Shown piece by piece: positions 51,772 to 61,269 of a stretch of 64,000 nucleotides of DNA; positions within the stretch are counted from its first letter, which is position 1, and every line of letters starts with the position of its first letter. The notes under the pieces are model-generated. The model did no database searches and was not told the DNA's origin. It saw nothing but the letters and a program-made list of their open reading frames with translations. The stretch spans positions 62,001 to 126,000 of the forward strand of contig JBCCKF010000003.1 of the NCBI GenBank assembly GCA_039027435.1. The letters run 5' to 3'. The translations under genes were made by a program, and so were the position numbers. Source of the DNA: CALBPI01 sp039027435 (lineage in GTDB: Bacteria > Pseudomonadota > Gammaproteobacteria > Steroidobacterales > Woeseiaceae).

Positions 51772-52668
51772 CTATTCACCGCGTAAGCGGTCAAGCACGC
51801 CTTCCAGCTCATCGAGACTGTTGTAGGCAATCGACAGCGTACCTTTGCCGCGTTTTCCGGCGTTGACCGTGACCTTGGAACCCAGCTTCTCTGTCAATTC
51901 CTGCTCGAGACGAGCAACGTCCGGGTCTTTTCGTGTTGCTTTGCGAGCAGGCTGGGCGGGTTGGCCCGCAGCGCGAACGCGCCGCTCGGTTTCGCGAACC
52001 GTCATACCGCGCGCAACCACCTCACGTGCCAACATCGCCTGATCAGAGCCCCGCTCGAGCCCCAGCAGAGCGCGGGCATGGCCCATGTCGAGCTTTCGTC
52101 GCTCAAGAAGGTCTTGCACTACCGGATCGAGATCGAGCAGTCGCAGCAGGTTCGAGACCGAAGCCCGGCTGCGCCCAACGGCATCGGCACCTTCCTGGTG
52201 CGTCAGCTCGAATTCGGTAATCAGACGAGAGAGTGCACGCGCCTCTTCCAGCGGATTCAGGTCCTCACGCTGGATGTTCTCGATCAGCGCCATAGCGACC
52301 GCTTCGTTATCAGATACATCGTGAATGATCACGGGTACCTGATCGAGACCGGCGATTTGCGCTGCTCGCCAGCGGCGCTCCCCAGCGATGATCTCGAAGT
52401 CGACATCGCCGGAATCCGAGATCGGTCGCACTGCAATTGGCTGGACGATCCCCTGGGCTTTGATGGAAGCGGCGAGCTCATCAAGCGTATCTTTGCGCAT
52501 GTCTACGCGTGGCTGGTAGCGACCACGCTGCATACGATCGATGGCCAGCATACGCGGAGACGCGCTGCCACTCGCAGGGTCATTCCTTTTTGTTGAGCCG
52601 GATTGCTGGGCAGCATCGCCGAGCAACGCTCCCAATCCTCTGCCAAGACTCTTACGCTTGTTCGCCAT
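51772..52668 (-). CDS. parB: Chromosome-partitioning ParB
   Basis: The 298-residue CTPase and parS-binding protein has the ParB N-domain with IAGERRWRAAQIAGLDQVPVII, the HTH (LTHQEGADAVGRSRASVSNLLRLLDL) and the C-terminal dimerisation helix. It begins NKRKSLGRGLGALLGD, the conserved N-terminal box that meets ParA. It follows parA by 33 nt. No parS site (TGTTNCACGTGAAACA) was found in the window. Confidence 0.96.
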   Translation of the reverse strand: MANKRKSLGRGLGALLGDAAQQSGSTKRNDPASGSASPRMLAIDRMQRGRYQPRVDMRKDTLDELAASIKAQGIVQPIAVRPISDSGDVDFEIIAGERRWRAAQIAGLDQVPVIIHDVSDNEAVAMALIENIQREDLNPLEEARALSRLITEFELTHQEGADAVGRSRASVSNLLRLLDLDPVVQDLLERRKLDMGHARALLGLERGSDQAMLAREVVARGMTVRETERRVRAAGQPAQPARKATRKDPDVARLEQELTEKLGSKVTVNAGKRGKGTLSIAYNSLDELEGVLDRLRGE

Positions 52669-52700
52669 GCCTTTTCCGCTTCCTGTGCCGGGCGGCTACC

Positions 52701-53492
52701 CTAGTGGGCTGCGGCGGCAGCTGCAAGTGACTCCTCGCGACGAATGATTTCGCCGGCCAAGGCAAGGTAGGCCAATGCGCCTCTGGAATGCCGGTCGTGC
52801 AGCAGCACAGGTCGGCCGAAACTGGGCGCTTCCGCGAGGCGCACATTACGCGGAATAATTGTTCGATAGACTTTTTCGCCGAAATGCTCGTGCAGCTGGG
52901 CAGAGACCGCATTGGCCAAATTATTCCTAGGGTCAAACATCGTGCGCAGAAGCCCATAGACTTCAAGATCCGGATTTACCGAATCCCGCACCTGCTCGAT
53001 CGTCGTCAACAATGCCGTCAATCCTTCCAGTGCGTAGTACTCACACTGCATGGGAATCAGCACGCCATCGGCAGCCGTAAGCGCATTAACCGTCAGCATG
53101 TTGATCGACGGTGGGCAATCGATCAGCACAAAATCATACATACCGAGGACGGGCTTCAACGCTTTTCGAAGCCGAAGCTCGCGACCGATTTCCTGTAATA
53201 ACTGCACCTCGGCCAGCGTCAGGTCGTCGTTGCCGGGCAGCACAGCAAAGTTGCCCTCTGGCGCCGACACAATCGAGTCGGCTGCGGTCGCATCGTTGAG
53301 CAATACATCGCAGGCGCTGCGTTCCAGATTCATCTTGTCGATGCCGCACCCCATGGTCGCATTACCCTGTGGGTCGATATCGATCAACAAGACGCGACGC
53401 TGCGTCGCTGCCAAAGACGCCGCGAGATTCACGCTGGTCGTGGTTTTTCCAACGCCACCTTTCTGGTTGGCGATCGCGAGGACGCGGGTCAT
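52701..53492 (-). CDS. parA: Chromosome-partitioning ParA ATPase
   Basis: The 263-residue Walker-type ATPase has the deviant Walker A KGGVGKTT near the N-terminus, the LLIDIDPQGNAT switch and DFVLIDCPPSINMLTVNAL. It is a short ParA/Soj without an extra N-terminal HTH, as in chromosomal types. With ParB it moves origin regions. The pair is in the standard place after rsmG and before the atp operon. Confidence 0.96.
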   Translation of the reverse strand: MTRVLAIANQKGGVGKTTTSVNLAASLAATQRRVLLIDIDPQGNATMGCGIDKMNLERSACDVLLNDATAADSIVSAPEGNFAVLPGNDDLTLAEVQLLQEIGRELRLRKALKPVLGMYDFVLIDCPPSINMLTVNALTAADGVLIPMQCEYYALEGLTALLTTIEQVRDSVNPDLEVYGLLRTMFDPRNNLANAVSAQLHEHFGEKVYRTIIPRNVRLAEAPSFGRPVLLHDRHSRGALAYLALAGEIIRREESLAAAAAAH

Positions 53493-53521
53493 GCGTCAGC
53501 CCTCTTTATATACGGTAGTTC

Positions 53522-54193
53522 TTAAAGGCCGGCTTTCTTTGAAACCTGATGGCGGCGAACAGTCACGAGGTGGCGATCGCCGGTCAACAAGGGTACCACT
53601 ACCTGGCGCTGCTCGGCGTGCCAGCCTTCCGGAAGTGCTCCAGATTCGTCGCTGGAAAGCGTCTGTCCCTTAAGCGCCACGATTTTTCCGCCCTCCGTGA
53701 CCAGATGCTGCGTCCAGGCGACGATATCCGAAAGACTTGCAAAGGCACGGCAAGTCACCACATCGAATGGCATCTCAACATAATCCTCTACTCGAGCGTG
53801 GATCGCTGATGCGTTGTTGATAGCCAGCTCATCAATGACACGTTGCACAAATCGCACTTTCTTCGCCGATGCATCAAGCAGAACAAAAGTCTGATTGGGC
53901 TTTGCAATCGCCAAAGGCAATCCCGGGAAACCACCACCCGTACCAACATCCAGCACACGATCGCCGGAAATGTCGGGTCCCGCCGCCAAACTGTCGAGCA
54001 GATGCTTGATCACCATGTCGCGCGGATCACGTATGGCGGTCAGGTTATACGCACGATTCCACTTACCCAGCATCGTAGTGATCATCAGCAGGTCTGAAAT
54101 CTGCGCATCGCTTAGCTGAAGTTCCAGCTGCGCCAACCCAGACTCGAGTGTGTGTTGAAGGGCAGGGTCTGGCCGTTGAGGGAATCCGTTCAT
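53522..54193 (-). CDS. rsmG: 16S rRNA (guanine527-N7)-methyltransferase
   Basis: The 223 residues carry the SAM loop VLDVGTGGGFPGLPLAI and the RsmG segments MITTMLGKWNRAYNLTAIRD, IKHLLDSLA and VVTCRAFASLSDIVAW. The enzyme methylates G527 of 16S rRNA. It starts 8 nt after a strong hairpin whose 3' arm contains AGGA, the likely Shine-Dalgarno, so initiation may depend on structure. It is head of the rsmG-parA-parB cluster, but mnmG is separated from it by about 8.6 kb. Confidence 0.96.
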   Translation of the reverse strand: MNGFPQRPDPALQHTLESGLAQLELQLSDAQISDLLMITTMLGKWNRAYNLTAIRDPRDMVIKHLLDSLAAGPDISGDRVLDVGTGGGFPGLPLAIAKPNQTFVLLDASAKKVRFVQRVIDELAINNASAIHARVEDYVEMPFDVVTCRAFASLSDIVAWTQHLVTEGGKIVALKGQTLSSDESGALPEGWHAEQRQVVVPLLTGDRHLVTVRRHQVSKKAGL

Positions 54194-54201
54194 AACAGAA
54201 A

Positions 54202-54231
54202 GGTCCTGATGCCCGATCGGGCACCAGGACC
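54202..54231 (-). terminator. Hairpin after the OmpA gene, overlapping the rsmG ribosome site
   Basis: Outer arms GGTCCTG (54202-54208) and CAGGACC (54225-54231) and an inner TGCCC/GGGCA stem are separated by one A/C mismatch. On the minus strand TTTCTGTT follows. The position fits a terminator for the OmpA gene. The 3' arm contains AGGA with 10 nt to the rsmG ATG, so it could also mask rsmG translation. Confidence 0.65.
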
Positions 54232-54240
54232 CATCTCGCG

Positions 54241-55491
54241 CTACTCGATGATTCTCAACTCAACCCGACGATTGGCAGCTTTGCCTTCACGAGTTGTGTT
54301 ATCGGCGATCGGCTCGGCTTCGCCATAGCCTTTCACCGACAGGTTGGCTTCATTCGCACCCGCGTTGACGAGGAAGTTGCGAACCTCACGCGCACGTCGT
54401 GCAGAGAGCGACGCGTTGTACTCGGCAGCACCATCGCTATCGGTGTGACCGGCGACTTCAACAACGAGGTCCGGATTCTTGCGCAGCGTGGCTGCAGCAT
54501 CGTTCAACACACGTTCAGCGCCCGGCAGCAAACGATCGGAGTTGGTTTCAAAGTTCACCCCTGGCAAGCGAATCACATCCTTGATTTCACAGCCGCGAAT
54601 ATCCACTCGCGCACCGGCCTCTGTGTTCGGGCAGGCATCTTTGCTATCGACAACGCTGTCTCCGTCGGAATCGACCTCGCAACCCTTGGCATCGACAGTA
54701 ACGCCAGCTGGTGAACTGGGACACTGATCTACGCCATCAACAACGCCATCTCCATCGCCATCACGCACGATTTCACAACCCGCCGTATCTACCTCAGCAC
54801 CCGCGCGCGTGCTGGGGCAATTGTCGTCCGCGTCGACAACGCCATCCTTATCCGAGTCGAACTCGCAACCATCAGAGCCCACTGTTCGGCCCAACGGTGT
54901 TCGAGGACAGCGATCCAGGTTATCAGTGACTCCGTCATTGTCCGCATCTTCGAAGCGCGGGCCGGAGCCGCCAAAGCCGAATTGGAAACCGAGGCTGTAA
55001 ATATTATCGGCGAACTCCATACCGCCGAGCTCTGCGCGATAGCGGTATTGCAGTCGGATCGCGAAGTTCTCGCTAGGCGAAATCATGGCACCGGCGCCCA
55101 AGCTCGCGACACCTTGTTGATCCTCGTCATCGTTGCCGAAATCGGTACGCAAGCTACCGATCCCACCCAGCAGATACGGCGAGATACGACCCTCACGGTT
55201 AAACACCCGCAAGGCGTTGAAACCGAATTCGAGCTGATCCTGAGCGTTGTTGGCATCACCGTCGAACTCGGTACTTTCGACAAAACCCTCGAAACTCCAT
55301 TTGGGCGTGTAGTTGACCCCGAAGGTCACGCCAAACCCTTCCGCATCCTCGAGCACCCGATCCGGATCGTCATCTACCAGATGTAGCGAAGGGGCGATGT
55401 AGTAGGTTGATTCCTCGTCACCAGCGAAAACAGGCGACATCAAGCAAACAGCAGCCAGTGCGCACACTGGCCGGAACATACGTCTCGTCAT
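54241..55491 (-). CDS. OmpA-family outer-membrane protein with calcium-binding-type repeats
   Basis: The 416 residues have a signal peptide (about 1-23), an N-terminal eight-strand beta-barrel (about 25-180) and a linker. The linker has several thrombospondin-type-3-like repeats (DNDGVTDNLDRCPRTP, DKDGVVDADDNCPST and so on) rich in Asp and Cys. The C-terminal OmpA domain binds peptidoglycan (VEVAGHTDSDGAAEYNASLSARRAREVRNFL). It anchors the outer membrane to the wall, and the repeats probably bind calcium. It has its own terminator. Confidence 0.95.
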   Translation of the reverse strand: MTRRMFRPVCALAAVCLMSPVFAGDEESTYYIAPSLHLVDDDPDRVLEDAEGFGVTFGVNYTPKWSFEGFVESTEFDGDANNAQDQLEFGFNALRVFNREGRISPYLLGGIGSLRTDFGNDDEDQQGVASLGAGAMISPSENFAIRLQYRYRAELGGMEFADNIYSLGFQFGFGGSGPRFEDADNDGVTDNLDRCPRTPLGRTVGSDGCEFDSDKDGVVDADDNCPSTRAGAEVDTAGCEIVRDGDGDGVVDGVDQCPSSPAGVTVDAKGCEVDSDGDSVVDSKDACPNTEAGARVDIRGCEIKDVIRLPGVNFETNSDRLLPGAERVLNDAAATLRKNPDLVVEVAGHTDSDGAAEYNASLSARRAREVRNFLVNAGANEANLSVKGYGEAEPIADNTTREGKAANRRVELRIIE

Positions 55492-55587
55492 TGGTCTCCC
55501 TCTTGCGGTAATTAAGCGAAACTCACTCGTTCCGCGAAGGGGATATTGTCCTGTCGAATGCTTGTCCGTACAAGAAATAGCGCGGCG

Positions 55588-56244
55588 CTATTTCTCGTGT
55601 TGGGTCGTGTAGAGGCCTTTCTGGGCCGAGAAGTAAGCCGCTAGTGCTTCGATATCGTCATCAGAAAGCGCACCGGCAAGTCCCGCCATGACGGCGTTCT
55701 TGCGAACGTTTTCGCCACCGCTCTCTTCCGCATTCGCTAGTCGGTATTGGCGCAAGGCGGCGACGATGTAGTCCTTGTGTTGTCCGGCAAGGTTCGGCCA
55801 GATTTCGTTGTTGCTGACGCCTTTCTCGCCGTGGCAGGCCACGCAGGCCTGCGACTTCTCTTTGCCCTTAGTGACGCCCGCCGTGACGACGTCGCCTTCC
55901 TGCACTTCGCCGCGACTCGCGAAGTAGGCTGCCAGATCCGCAATATCCTGATCGCTCAGCGAGCCCGCCTGGGCGCGCATCGTGGCGTGCGAACGCTCTC
56001 CTGAGCGGTAGGCTTTCAGGGCGATCTGGATGTAGGTTTCCTGTTGCCCGCCGAGCTTCGGTACCCGATAAGCGGGGTAGGCGTTGCGATAGCCCTCGAT
56101 GCCGTGACACCCAAGGCACGAGTAAGCCAGAACCTTGCCCTTTTCCGCATCACCAACGGTTTGGGCTGAAACTGCGCTCGTCCCAACAAGCAGCACGATC
56201 ATCGCCGTTGCCTGTAGCAACAGCCGTAATGAATTATTCATCAT
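55588..56244 (-). CDS. Periplasmic dihaem cytochrome c (c4-like)
   Basis: The 218 residues have a signal peptide (about 1-27, ending VSAQ) and two haem c sites, CLGCH (about 44-48) and CVACH (about 133-137), each in a domain of about 90 residues with matching methionine ligands. The tandem layout is that of cytochrome c4, an electron carrier between the bc1 complex and terminal oxidases. It is monocistronic and divergent from the DUF945 gene. Confidence 0.93.
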   Translation of the reverse strand: MMNNSLRLLLQATAMIVLLVGTSAVSAQTVGDAEKGKVLAYSCLGCHGIEGYRNAYPAYRVPKLGGQQETYIQIALKAYRSGERSHATMRAQAGSLSDQDIADLAAYFASRGEVQEGDVVTAGVTKGKEKSQACVACHGEKGVSNNEIWPNLAGQHKDYIVAALRQYRLANAEESGGENVRKNAVMAGLAGALSDDDIEALAAYFSAQKGLYTTQHEK

Positions 56245-56471
56245 TATTTGTGTCCGATTAACGAAGCCTCGCAGCGCTCTAATGTTGTCCCGTGCTGCGA
56301 CGCAAGCTACACCTGCGGACTCGTATGGTAGTGCCTACATGCGGTTTTTTCCACAGAATCTACGCGACCTGTGACCGATTTCGCGGGACTTTCGTTTTGA
56401 CCAGATTCGCATCGAACGCGGTACACTCAGCCGCGCAGACTTCATGCACACAGGGAATTCTTCGACACATC

Positions 56472-57686
56472 ATGCGCAAGTTTATCGTGACGCTCGGCGT
56501 CCTTCTGATCGCGGTCGCACTGGCCGGACCCTACTTCACCGGAAAACTCGCCGAGCAGGCTGTTGTGGGCAATGAAACCTCGATCCAGGCGAGCCTGCCA
56601 CCCTGGCTGGAACTCGTTGAGCAAACCTTCGACCGAGGTTGGTTCAGCTCTCGCTCCAGCGCTCGGCTCGTCATCACCGACCAGGAGAAGCGCCAACAAT
56701 TCGAGCAGTTTCTTGACGGCGGTACCTTTGGGGACCAACCAGCCGTTCTGATCGACAGCGTCATTGCGCACGGCCCGCTCATCGGTTTGTTTACTCCGGC
56801 AATTGCGGAGATCGATACGGCGTTTCGTACTGAGACATCCGAGGGGGGTTACCTGCCGGTCGAGCTGACGACGACGGTCGGCTTTAGCGGTGATCTGGAT
56901 ATGGAATGGCGGGTTGTGGACAGCGCCTTTCCAAGCAACTTCGGGACACTCGGTTGGAAGGGCCTCAGTGTTGAGAACACCCTCTCGCCAACCGGTCGCA
57001 ATCTTTCGGTCTCGTTGACCGCCGACGAATTCAAGGTCGAGCGCGATAACAATCCCATCACCGCCACCGATCTTGAAGTCGACTGGATCAGCGCCGAGGC
57101 AAACGGTCAATTCGCCTCCAGCATCGCCTTGGAAAGTGATGTTGTAGCTGCTGACAACCCCTCTATGTCAATTGACCTCGCCGTGGGCGTGCAGGAAGTG
57201 GCGGTAGCGGCGCTGCCTGCATTCTCGAGGATCATGCGCACGAGCTTTTCAGGCGTAAATGTCATGAACCCCGAGACTATGAACGCGCTCGAGGCCGACA
57301 TGCGGGTGCTGCTTGCAGACGGCTTCACGATCACAATGAATCAGGCACTCGAGGTCAGCGAAGCCCCTGACGGCATCATGCAGACAGACCTGTTGTTGAC
57401 CTTCGCTGGCATCGACACCGCGGCAGGTGGTCTTGACCTGCCCGGGATGGTGGAACACTCAGCGCGCCGCGGAAATAGCGCCGTGGATATGGTCATCAAT
57501 CAGGCGATGGTCGACGCGCTGCAAGCGCGTGATCCGCTGCTGGAGCAGCAATTCATGCAGATGCAAGCCGCCGGCGCGCTCGTGCCCGCTGAGGATGGGG
57601 ATGGCTATGTGATAGACATCGACTACGCGGATTCACTGGTTACGATGAACGGCCTGCCGATGCCGCTGCCGCCGGAGGCAAACTAG
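56472..57686 (+). CDS. DUF945 (YdgA-like) membrane-anchored protein
   Basis: The protein has 404 residues from ATG 56472; the open frame upstream is not protein-like. An N-terminal helix (about 5-22) and a large periplasmic domain rich in beta strands (WFSSRSSARLVITD, LLTFAGIDTAAGG) match the DUF945/YdgA family. Its role is unclear; YdgA relatives affect outer-membrane assembly and motility. The gene ends inside the last 47 nt of the convergent ABC-ATPase gene (57640-57686), an unusual tail-to-tail overlap. Confidence 0.85.
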   Translation: MRKFIVTLGVLLIAVALAGPYFTGKLAEQAVVGNETSIQASLPPWLELVEQTFDRGWFSSRSSARLVITDQEKRQQFEQFLDGGTFGDQPAVLIDSVIAHGPLIGLFTPAIAEIDTAFRTETSEGGYLPVELTTTVGFSGDLDMEWRVVDSAFPSNFGTLGWKGLSVENTLSPTGRNLSVSLTADEFKVERDNNPITATDLEVDWISAEANGQFASSIALESDVVAADNPSMSIDLAVGVQEVAVAALPAFSRIMRTSFSGVNVMNPETMNALEADMRVLLADGFTITMNQALEVSEAPDGIMQTDLLLTFAGIDTAAGGLDLPGMVEHSARRGNSAVDMVINQAMVDALQARDPLLEQQFMQMQAAGALVPAEDGDGYVIDIDYADSLVTMNGLPMPLPPEAN

Positions 57687-59478
57687 CCTCCACAGGGTGG
57701 TGACACGCAACCCAGTGCACGTGCGCCTCAGTGCGAGGCTTCAACTCGGGTCGCTCTGTCGAACAGATCTCGGTTGCCCGGGAGCAACGCGAGCGATACG
57801 GACAACCGGGCAATGGATTCCACGGTGCCGGCAGATCGCCCCCGGGCGCAGCGTGCTGTCGCGATCGCTCAACTTCAGGTTCGGGAACCGGTGCGGCAGC
57901 GAGTAGCGCCTCCGTGTAAGGGTGTTGCGGTTCACTGTAGAGCGATGCCACCGGTGCGCGCTCAACAATTCGTCCGAGATACATCACCACGACCTGATCG
58001 CTCACATCGCGAATGACAGCGAGATCGTGAGAGATAAACAGCACACCCAGACCGAACTCTTTCTGCAACTCGCTCAGCAAGGAGAGAATGTCCGCCTGCA
58101 CTGTGACATCGAGTGCGCTGACTGCCTCATCACAGATCAACAGGCGCGGATGGGTCATCAACGCACGCGCGATACCGATCCTTTGACATTGCCCACCCGA
58201 AAACTCATGCGGATAGCGCAACAGCATTGATGCATCGAGACCGACACGCTCCAACATGGCGACAACCCGGCGTCGACGCTCCGCGGCATCGGGTGCAAGA
58301 CCATGCACCAGCAGAGGCTCGGACACGATATCGAGAATCGTCATGCGCGGGTTCAATGAACCGAGTGGGTCCTGGAAGACAAACTGCACATCTCGCCGCA
58401 TCCGCAATCGGCTCTCGCGATCCATGAGATGACACGGTTCACCTCGATAGCGCAGCTCGCCGGACTGTCCACCGATCTCAAGCAGGCCTCGCGCCAGCGA
58501 GGACTTCCCGCAACCCGACTCCCCGACAATGCCGACCGTCTCGCCGACCATCACCGACAAATCCACATCGCGAACCGCGGTGAACTGCCGAGGACCGAAC
58601 CAACCCGGTCGAGGGAGCGGATAGCGAACACGGATGCCATACGCTTCGAGCAATGGCTTGCGGGTCTCCCCCGTCGATGGCCGTGGCTTTAATGGGTGGT
58701 CCAGTCTGGGGACCGCCGCCAGCAGCGCTTGTGTAGTCTGCGCTTTGGGCGCCGCAAAAACCTCCGTTGTCGCGCCCTGTTCCACCATTTCACCCCGATG
58801 CAAGACCAGCAATTGGTCACAGACTCCGGAAACGACACCGAGATCATGAGAAATCAGCACCATCGCTGTGTGGAACGCCTCTTGAAGTTCACGCAACAAA
58901 CCGAGAATGCCCGACTGCACTGTCACATCCAGCGCGGTCGTAGGCTCGTCAGCGATCAACACGTCCGGTCGGCAGAGCATGGCCGCAGCAATCATGACGC
59001 GTTGTCGCATACCACCCGAGTACTCGTGCGGATAGCTGTTAAGTCGACTACTGGCCGCGGGCAGGCGCACGGCATCCAACATCCGAACGATCTCTGCATC
59101 TGCGGTCTTCGTGTCCAGTCCGCGTTGCTCTATCAACACTCGACGTAGTTGATAACCGATCGTCACGTACGGGTTCAGGGATGTCATCGGGTCCTGAAAC
59201 ACAACCGCGATGCGTCGCCCACGTATCTGACGCATCTGTGATTCCGGCAGATTCAGGATCTCCTCACCTTCGAGACGAACGCTGCCCGAGGCCGTGCCGT
59301 TCTCGGCAAGCAATCCGAGAATCGCCGACATCGCCTGACTCTTGCCGGAGCCTGACTCACCCACAATGCCGAGCGACTCGTTGCGTTCCAGTCTGAAGCT
59401 GAGATCACGAACCGCCTCCACCGTCGCCGTAGGGGTTGTGAACGAAACCCGTAGATCATCGACGCACAGCAGACTCAT
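57640..59478 (-). CDS. Peptide ABC transporter, fused dual ATPase (YejF/GsiA-type)
   Basis: The 612 residues hold two nucleotide-binding domains. The first has Walker A GESGSGKS, signature YSGGMRQR and Walker B VLIADEPTT. The second has GESGCGKS, signature FSGGQCQR and LLICDEAVSALD. Each is followed by the oligopeptide-permease C-terminal segment (YTEALLAAAPVPEPE, then GCPYRSRCSRATEIC with cysteines). The fused arrangement powers the permease pair next to it. The ATG overlaps the OppC-like stop by ATGA. Confidence 0.95.
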   Translation of the reverse strand: MSLLCVDDLRVSFTTPTATVEAVRDLSFRLERNESLGIVGESGSGKSQAMSAILGLLAENGTASGSVRLEGEEILNLPESQMRQIRGRRIAVVFQDPMTSLNPYVTIGYQLRRVLIEQRGLDTKTADAEIVRMLDAVRLPAASSRLNSYPHEYSGGMRQRVMIAAAMLCRPDVLIADEPTTALDVTVQSGILGLLRELQEAFHTAMVLISHDLGVVSGVCDQLLVLHRGEMVEQGATTEVFAAPKAQTTQALLAAVPRLDHPLKPRPSTGETRKPLLEAYGIRVRYPLPRPGWFGPRQFTAVRDVDLSVMVGETVGIVGESGCGKSSLARGLLEIGGQSGELRYRGEPCHLMDRESRLRMRRDVQFVFQDPLGSLNPRMTILDIVSEPLLVHGLAPDAAERRRRVVAMLERVGLDASMLLRYPHEFSGGQCQRIGIARALMTHPRLLICDEAVSALDVTVQADILSLLSELQKEFGLGVLFISHDLAVIRDVSDQVVVMYLGRIVERAPVASLYSEPQHPYTEALLAAAPVPEPEVERSRQHAAPGGDLPAPWNPLPGCPYRSRCSRATEICSTERPELKPRTEAHVHWVACHHPVEASLPPAAAASAGRSS

Positions 59479-60353
59479 CGATGTGCATCCTTTGGATCTA
59501 GCGCGTCACGCAAACCATCACCCGCGAAGTTGAGACAAACGAGAGAAATCGCGAGCAACGAACCCGGCCATAACAACACCCACGGCGCTGTGCGCATAAC
59601 CTCGGTACCCTGTTTGACCAATGCGCCCCACGACGTCATCGGTTCCTGAACACCCAGCCCCAGGAAGCTCAGAAACGACTCGATAAGAATCACCTGCGGA
59701 ATCGTCAGTGTGGCGTACACCATCACGATTCCGAGAAGGTTGGGCACGATATGCCGTGCGATGATTCGCGGCGTCGATGCCCCCATGATCTCGGCGGCCT
59801 GGACATACTCGCGCTGGCGCAGGCTGAGCGTCTGGCCGCGCACGATACGCGCCATGTCGAGCCAATTGACCGCTCCGATAGCGACGAAGATCAGGAGAAT
59901 GTTCCGACCGAAGACAACCATCAGGAGAATGACAAAAAACATGAACGGTACGGCATAAAGAATATCGACGATGCGCATCATGATGTGATCGACACGCCCA
60001 CCGATATATCCCGCAGTCGCACCCCAGGCCACACCGAAAACCAGACTAACCGCTGTCGCCACCACACCAACGGCGAGTGACACGCGTCCACCGTACATCG
60101 TGCGAACAAAGAGATCTCTGCCGAGGTCGTCGGTGCCGAACCAATGACCGCCCTCCCACTGTGGTGGCATGAGGATCGCATCCATATTCATATCGAAGTA
60201 GGTATGCGGTGATAGCCACGGTCCAAGCAATGACGCTACGGCAATCAACAACAACACCAGCACGCAAGCCATGAACAATCGGTCACGACGCATCGCCTCG
60301 ATGACTTTCCCCGCGATGCTGCGGCGTTGCCAGTTTGCCGAACGTTCGCTCAC
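59475..60353 (-). CDS. Peptide ABC transporter permease (OppC/DppC-type)
   Basis: The 292-residue permease has about six helices and the EAA loop GASTPRIIARHIVPNLLGI, which meets the ATPase. The N-terminal helix leads into HTYFDMNMDAILMPPQWEGGHWFGTDDLGRDLFVRTMYGG, the OppC family landmark. ATGA overlaps with both the upstream permease and the downstream ATPase show a tightly coupled operon. It transports peptides across the inner membrane. Confidence 0.93.
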   Translation of the reverse strand: MSERSANWQRRSIAGKVIEAMRRDRLFMACVLVLLLIAVASLLGPWLSPHTYFDMNMDAILMPPQWEGGHWFGTDDLGRDLFVRTMYGGRVSLAVGVVATAVSLVFGVAWGATAGYIGGRVDHIMMRIVDILYAVPFMFFVILLMVVFGRNILLIFVAIGAVNWLDMARIVRGQTLSLRQREYVQAAEIMGASTPRIIARHIVPNLLGIVMVYATLTIPQVILIESFLSFLGLGVQEPMTSWGALVKQGTEVMRTAPWVLLWPGSLLAISLVCLNFAGDGLRDALDPKDAHR

Positions 60354-61267
60354 GAGTAACGCACTCTCGGATCGAGAACGCCGTACACCAGATCAACGAC
60401 CAGGTTCATAACAATCACGACGGTGCTGTAGAGAATCACCAGGCCCATCACCAACGTGTAGTCGCGGTTCAACGCGCCCTGAATAAATAGCCGCCCGAGA
60501 CCGGGTAGATTGAAGACCTGCTCGATCACGACAGAACCGGTCAACACACCCGCAATTGCCGGACCCAGAAATGACACGACGGGGATCAATGACGGCTTGA
60601 GTGCGTACCGGAAGACAAGCGTATTCGGATGCAACCCTTGGGCACGCGCCGTGCGGATAAACTGACTCTTCAACACCTCAAGCATACTGGCGCGCATCAA
60701 GCGCGCGATGTAGGCAACCATCGGCAGGGACAGGGCGAACACCGGCAACACCAGACTCCCGACACTGCGCAGCCCGCTCGCCGGCAACCACTGGAGCTTG
60801 ATGGCGAACAAGAGCACTAGCAAGGGTGCTATGACGAAGTTTGGGATCGAAATACCCGCCATAGAGACCGTCATCAACAGATGATCGGACCAACGGTTTT
60901 GATTGAGCGCGGCTGTCGTGCCGACGGCAACGCCAAATACCACGCCGATAATGAGTGCAAGCCCACCTACCATCAGCGAGACGGGCAAGGCGCCGGCTAT
61001 CAACTCCGCCACGGTCGTTCCCTGATAGCGAAATGAAGGTCCAAGATCTCCTCGCAGCAGCCCGCCTACATAGCTCACGAACTGTTCATGCAGCGGCGCA
61101 TCCAGACCGTATGCTGCGGCCATGCGAGCCTCGATCTCCGGTGGCAACGCTCGCTCACTATCGAAAGGCCCACCCGGTGCAGCCCGCACCATCGCGAACG
61201 CGACCACGATAACCAGGAACAGTGTGGGGATCGTGCTCAGCAGGCGAGACAGGACAAAGCGCAGCAT
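60350..61267 (-). CDS. Peptide ABC transporter permease (OppB/DppB-type)
   Basis: The permease has 305 residues from ATG 61267 (GAGG upstream); the longer frame overlaps the substrate-binding gene and is not helix-like. Six helices are predicted, with the OppB start LRFVLSRLLSTIPTLFLVIVVAFAMVRAAPGGPF and the EAA loop QFIRTARAQGLHPNTLVFRYALKPSLIPV. It pairs with the OppC-like permease, whose start overlaps its stop as ATGA, and lies 2 nt after the binding-protein stop. Confidence 0.93.
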   Translation of the reverse strand: MLRFVLSRLLSTIPTLFLVIVVAFAMVRAAPGGPFDSERALPPEIEARMAAAYGLDAPLHEQFVSYVGGLLRGDLGPSFRYQGTTVAELIAGALPVSLMVGGLALIIGVVFGVAVGTTAALNQNRWSDHLLMTVSMAGISIPNFVIAPLLVLLFAIKLQWLPASGLRSVGSLVLPVFALSLPMVAYIARLMRASMLEVLKSQFIRTARAQGLHPNTLVFRYALKPSLIPVVSFLGPAIAGVLTGSVVIEQVFNLPGLGRLFIQGALNRDYTLVMGLVILYSTVVIVMNLVVDLVYGVLDPRVRYS

Positions 61268-61269
61268 CG

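Noticed and set aside
51772..53492. parS site expected near parAB
   Set aside because: No sequence close to TGTTNCACGTGAAACA was found here; the few CACGTG-containing spots elsewhere in the window lack the flanking arms.
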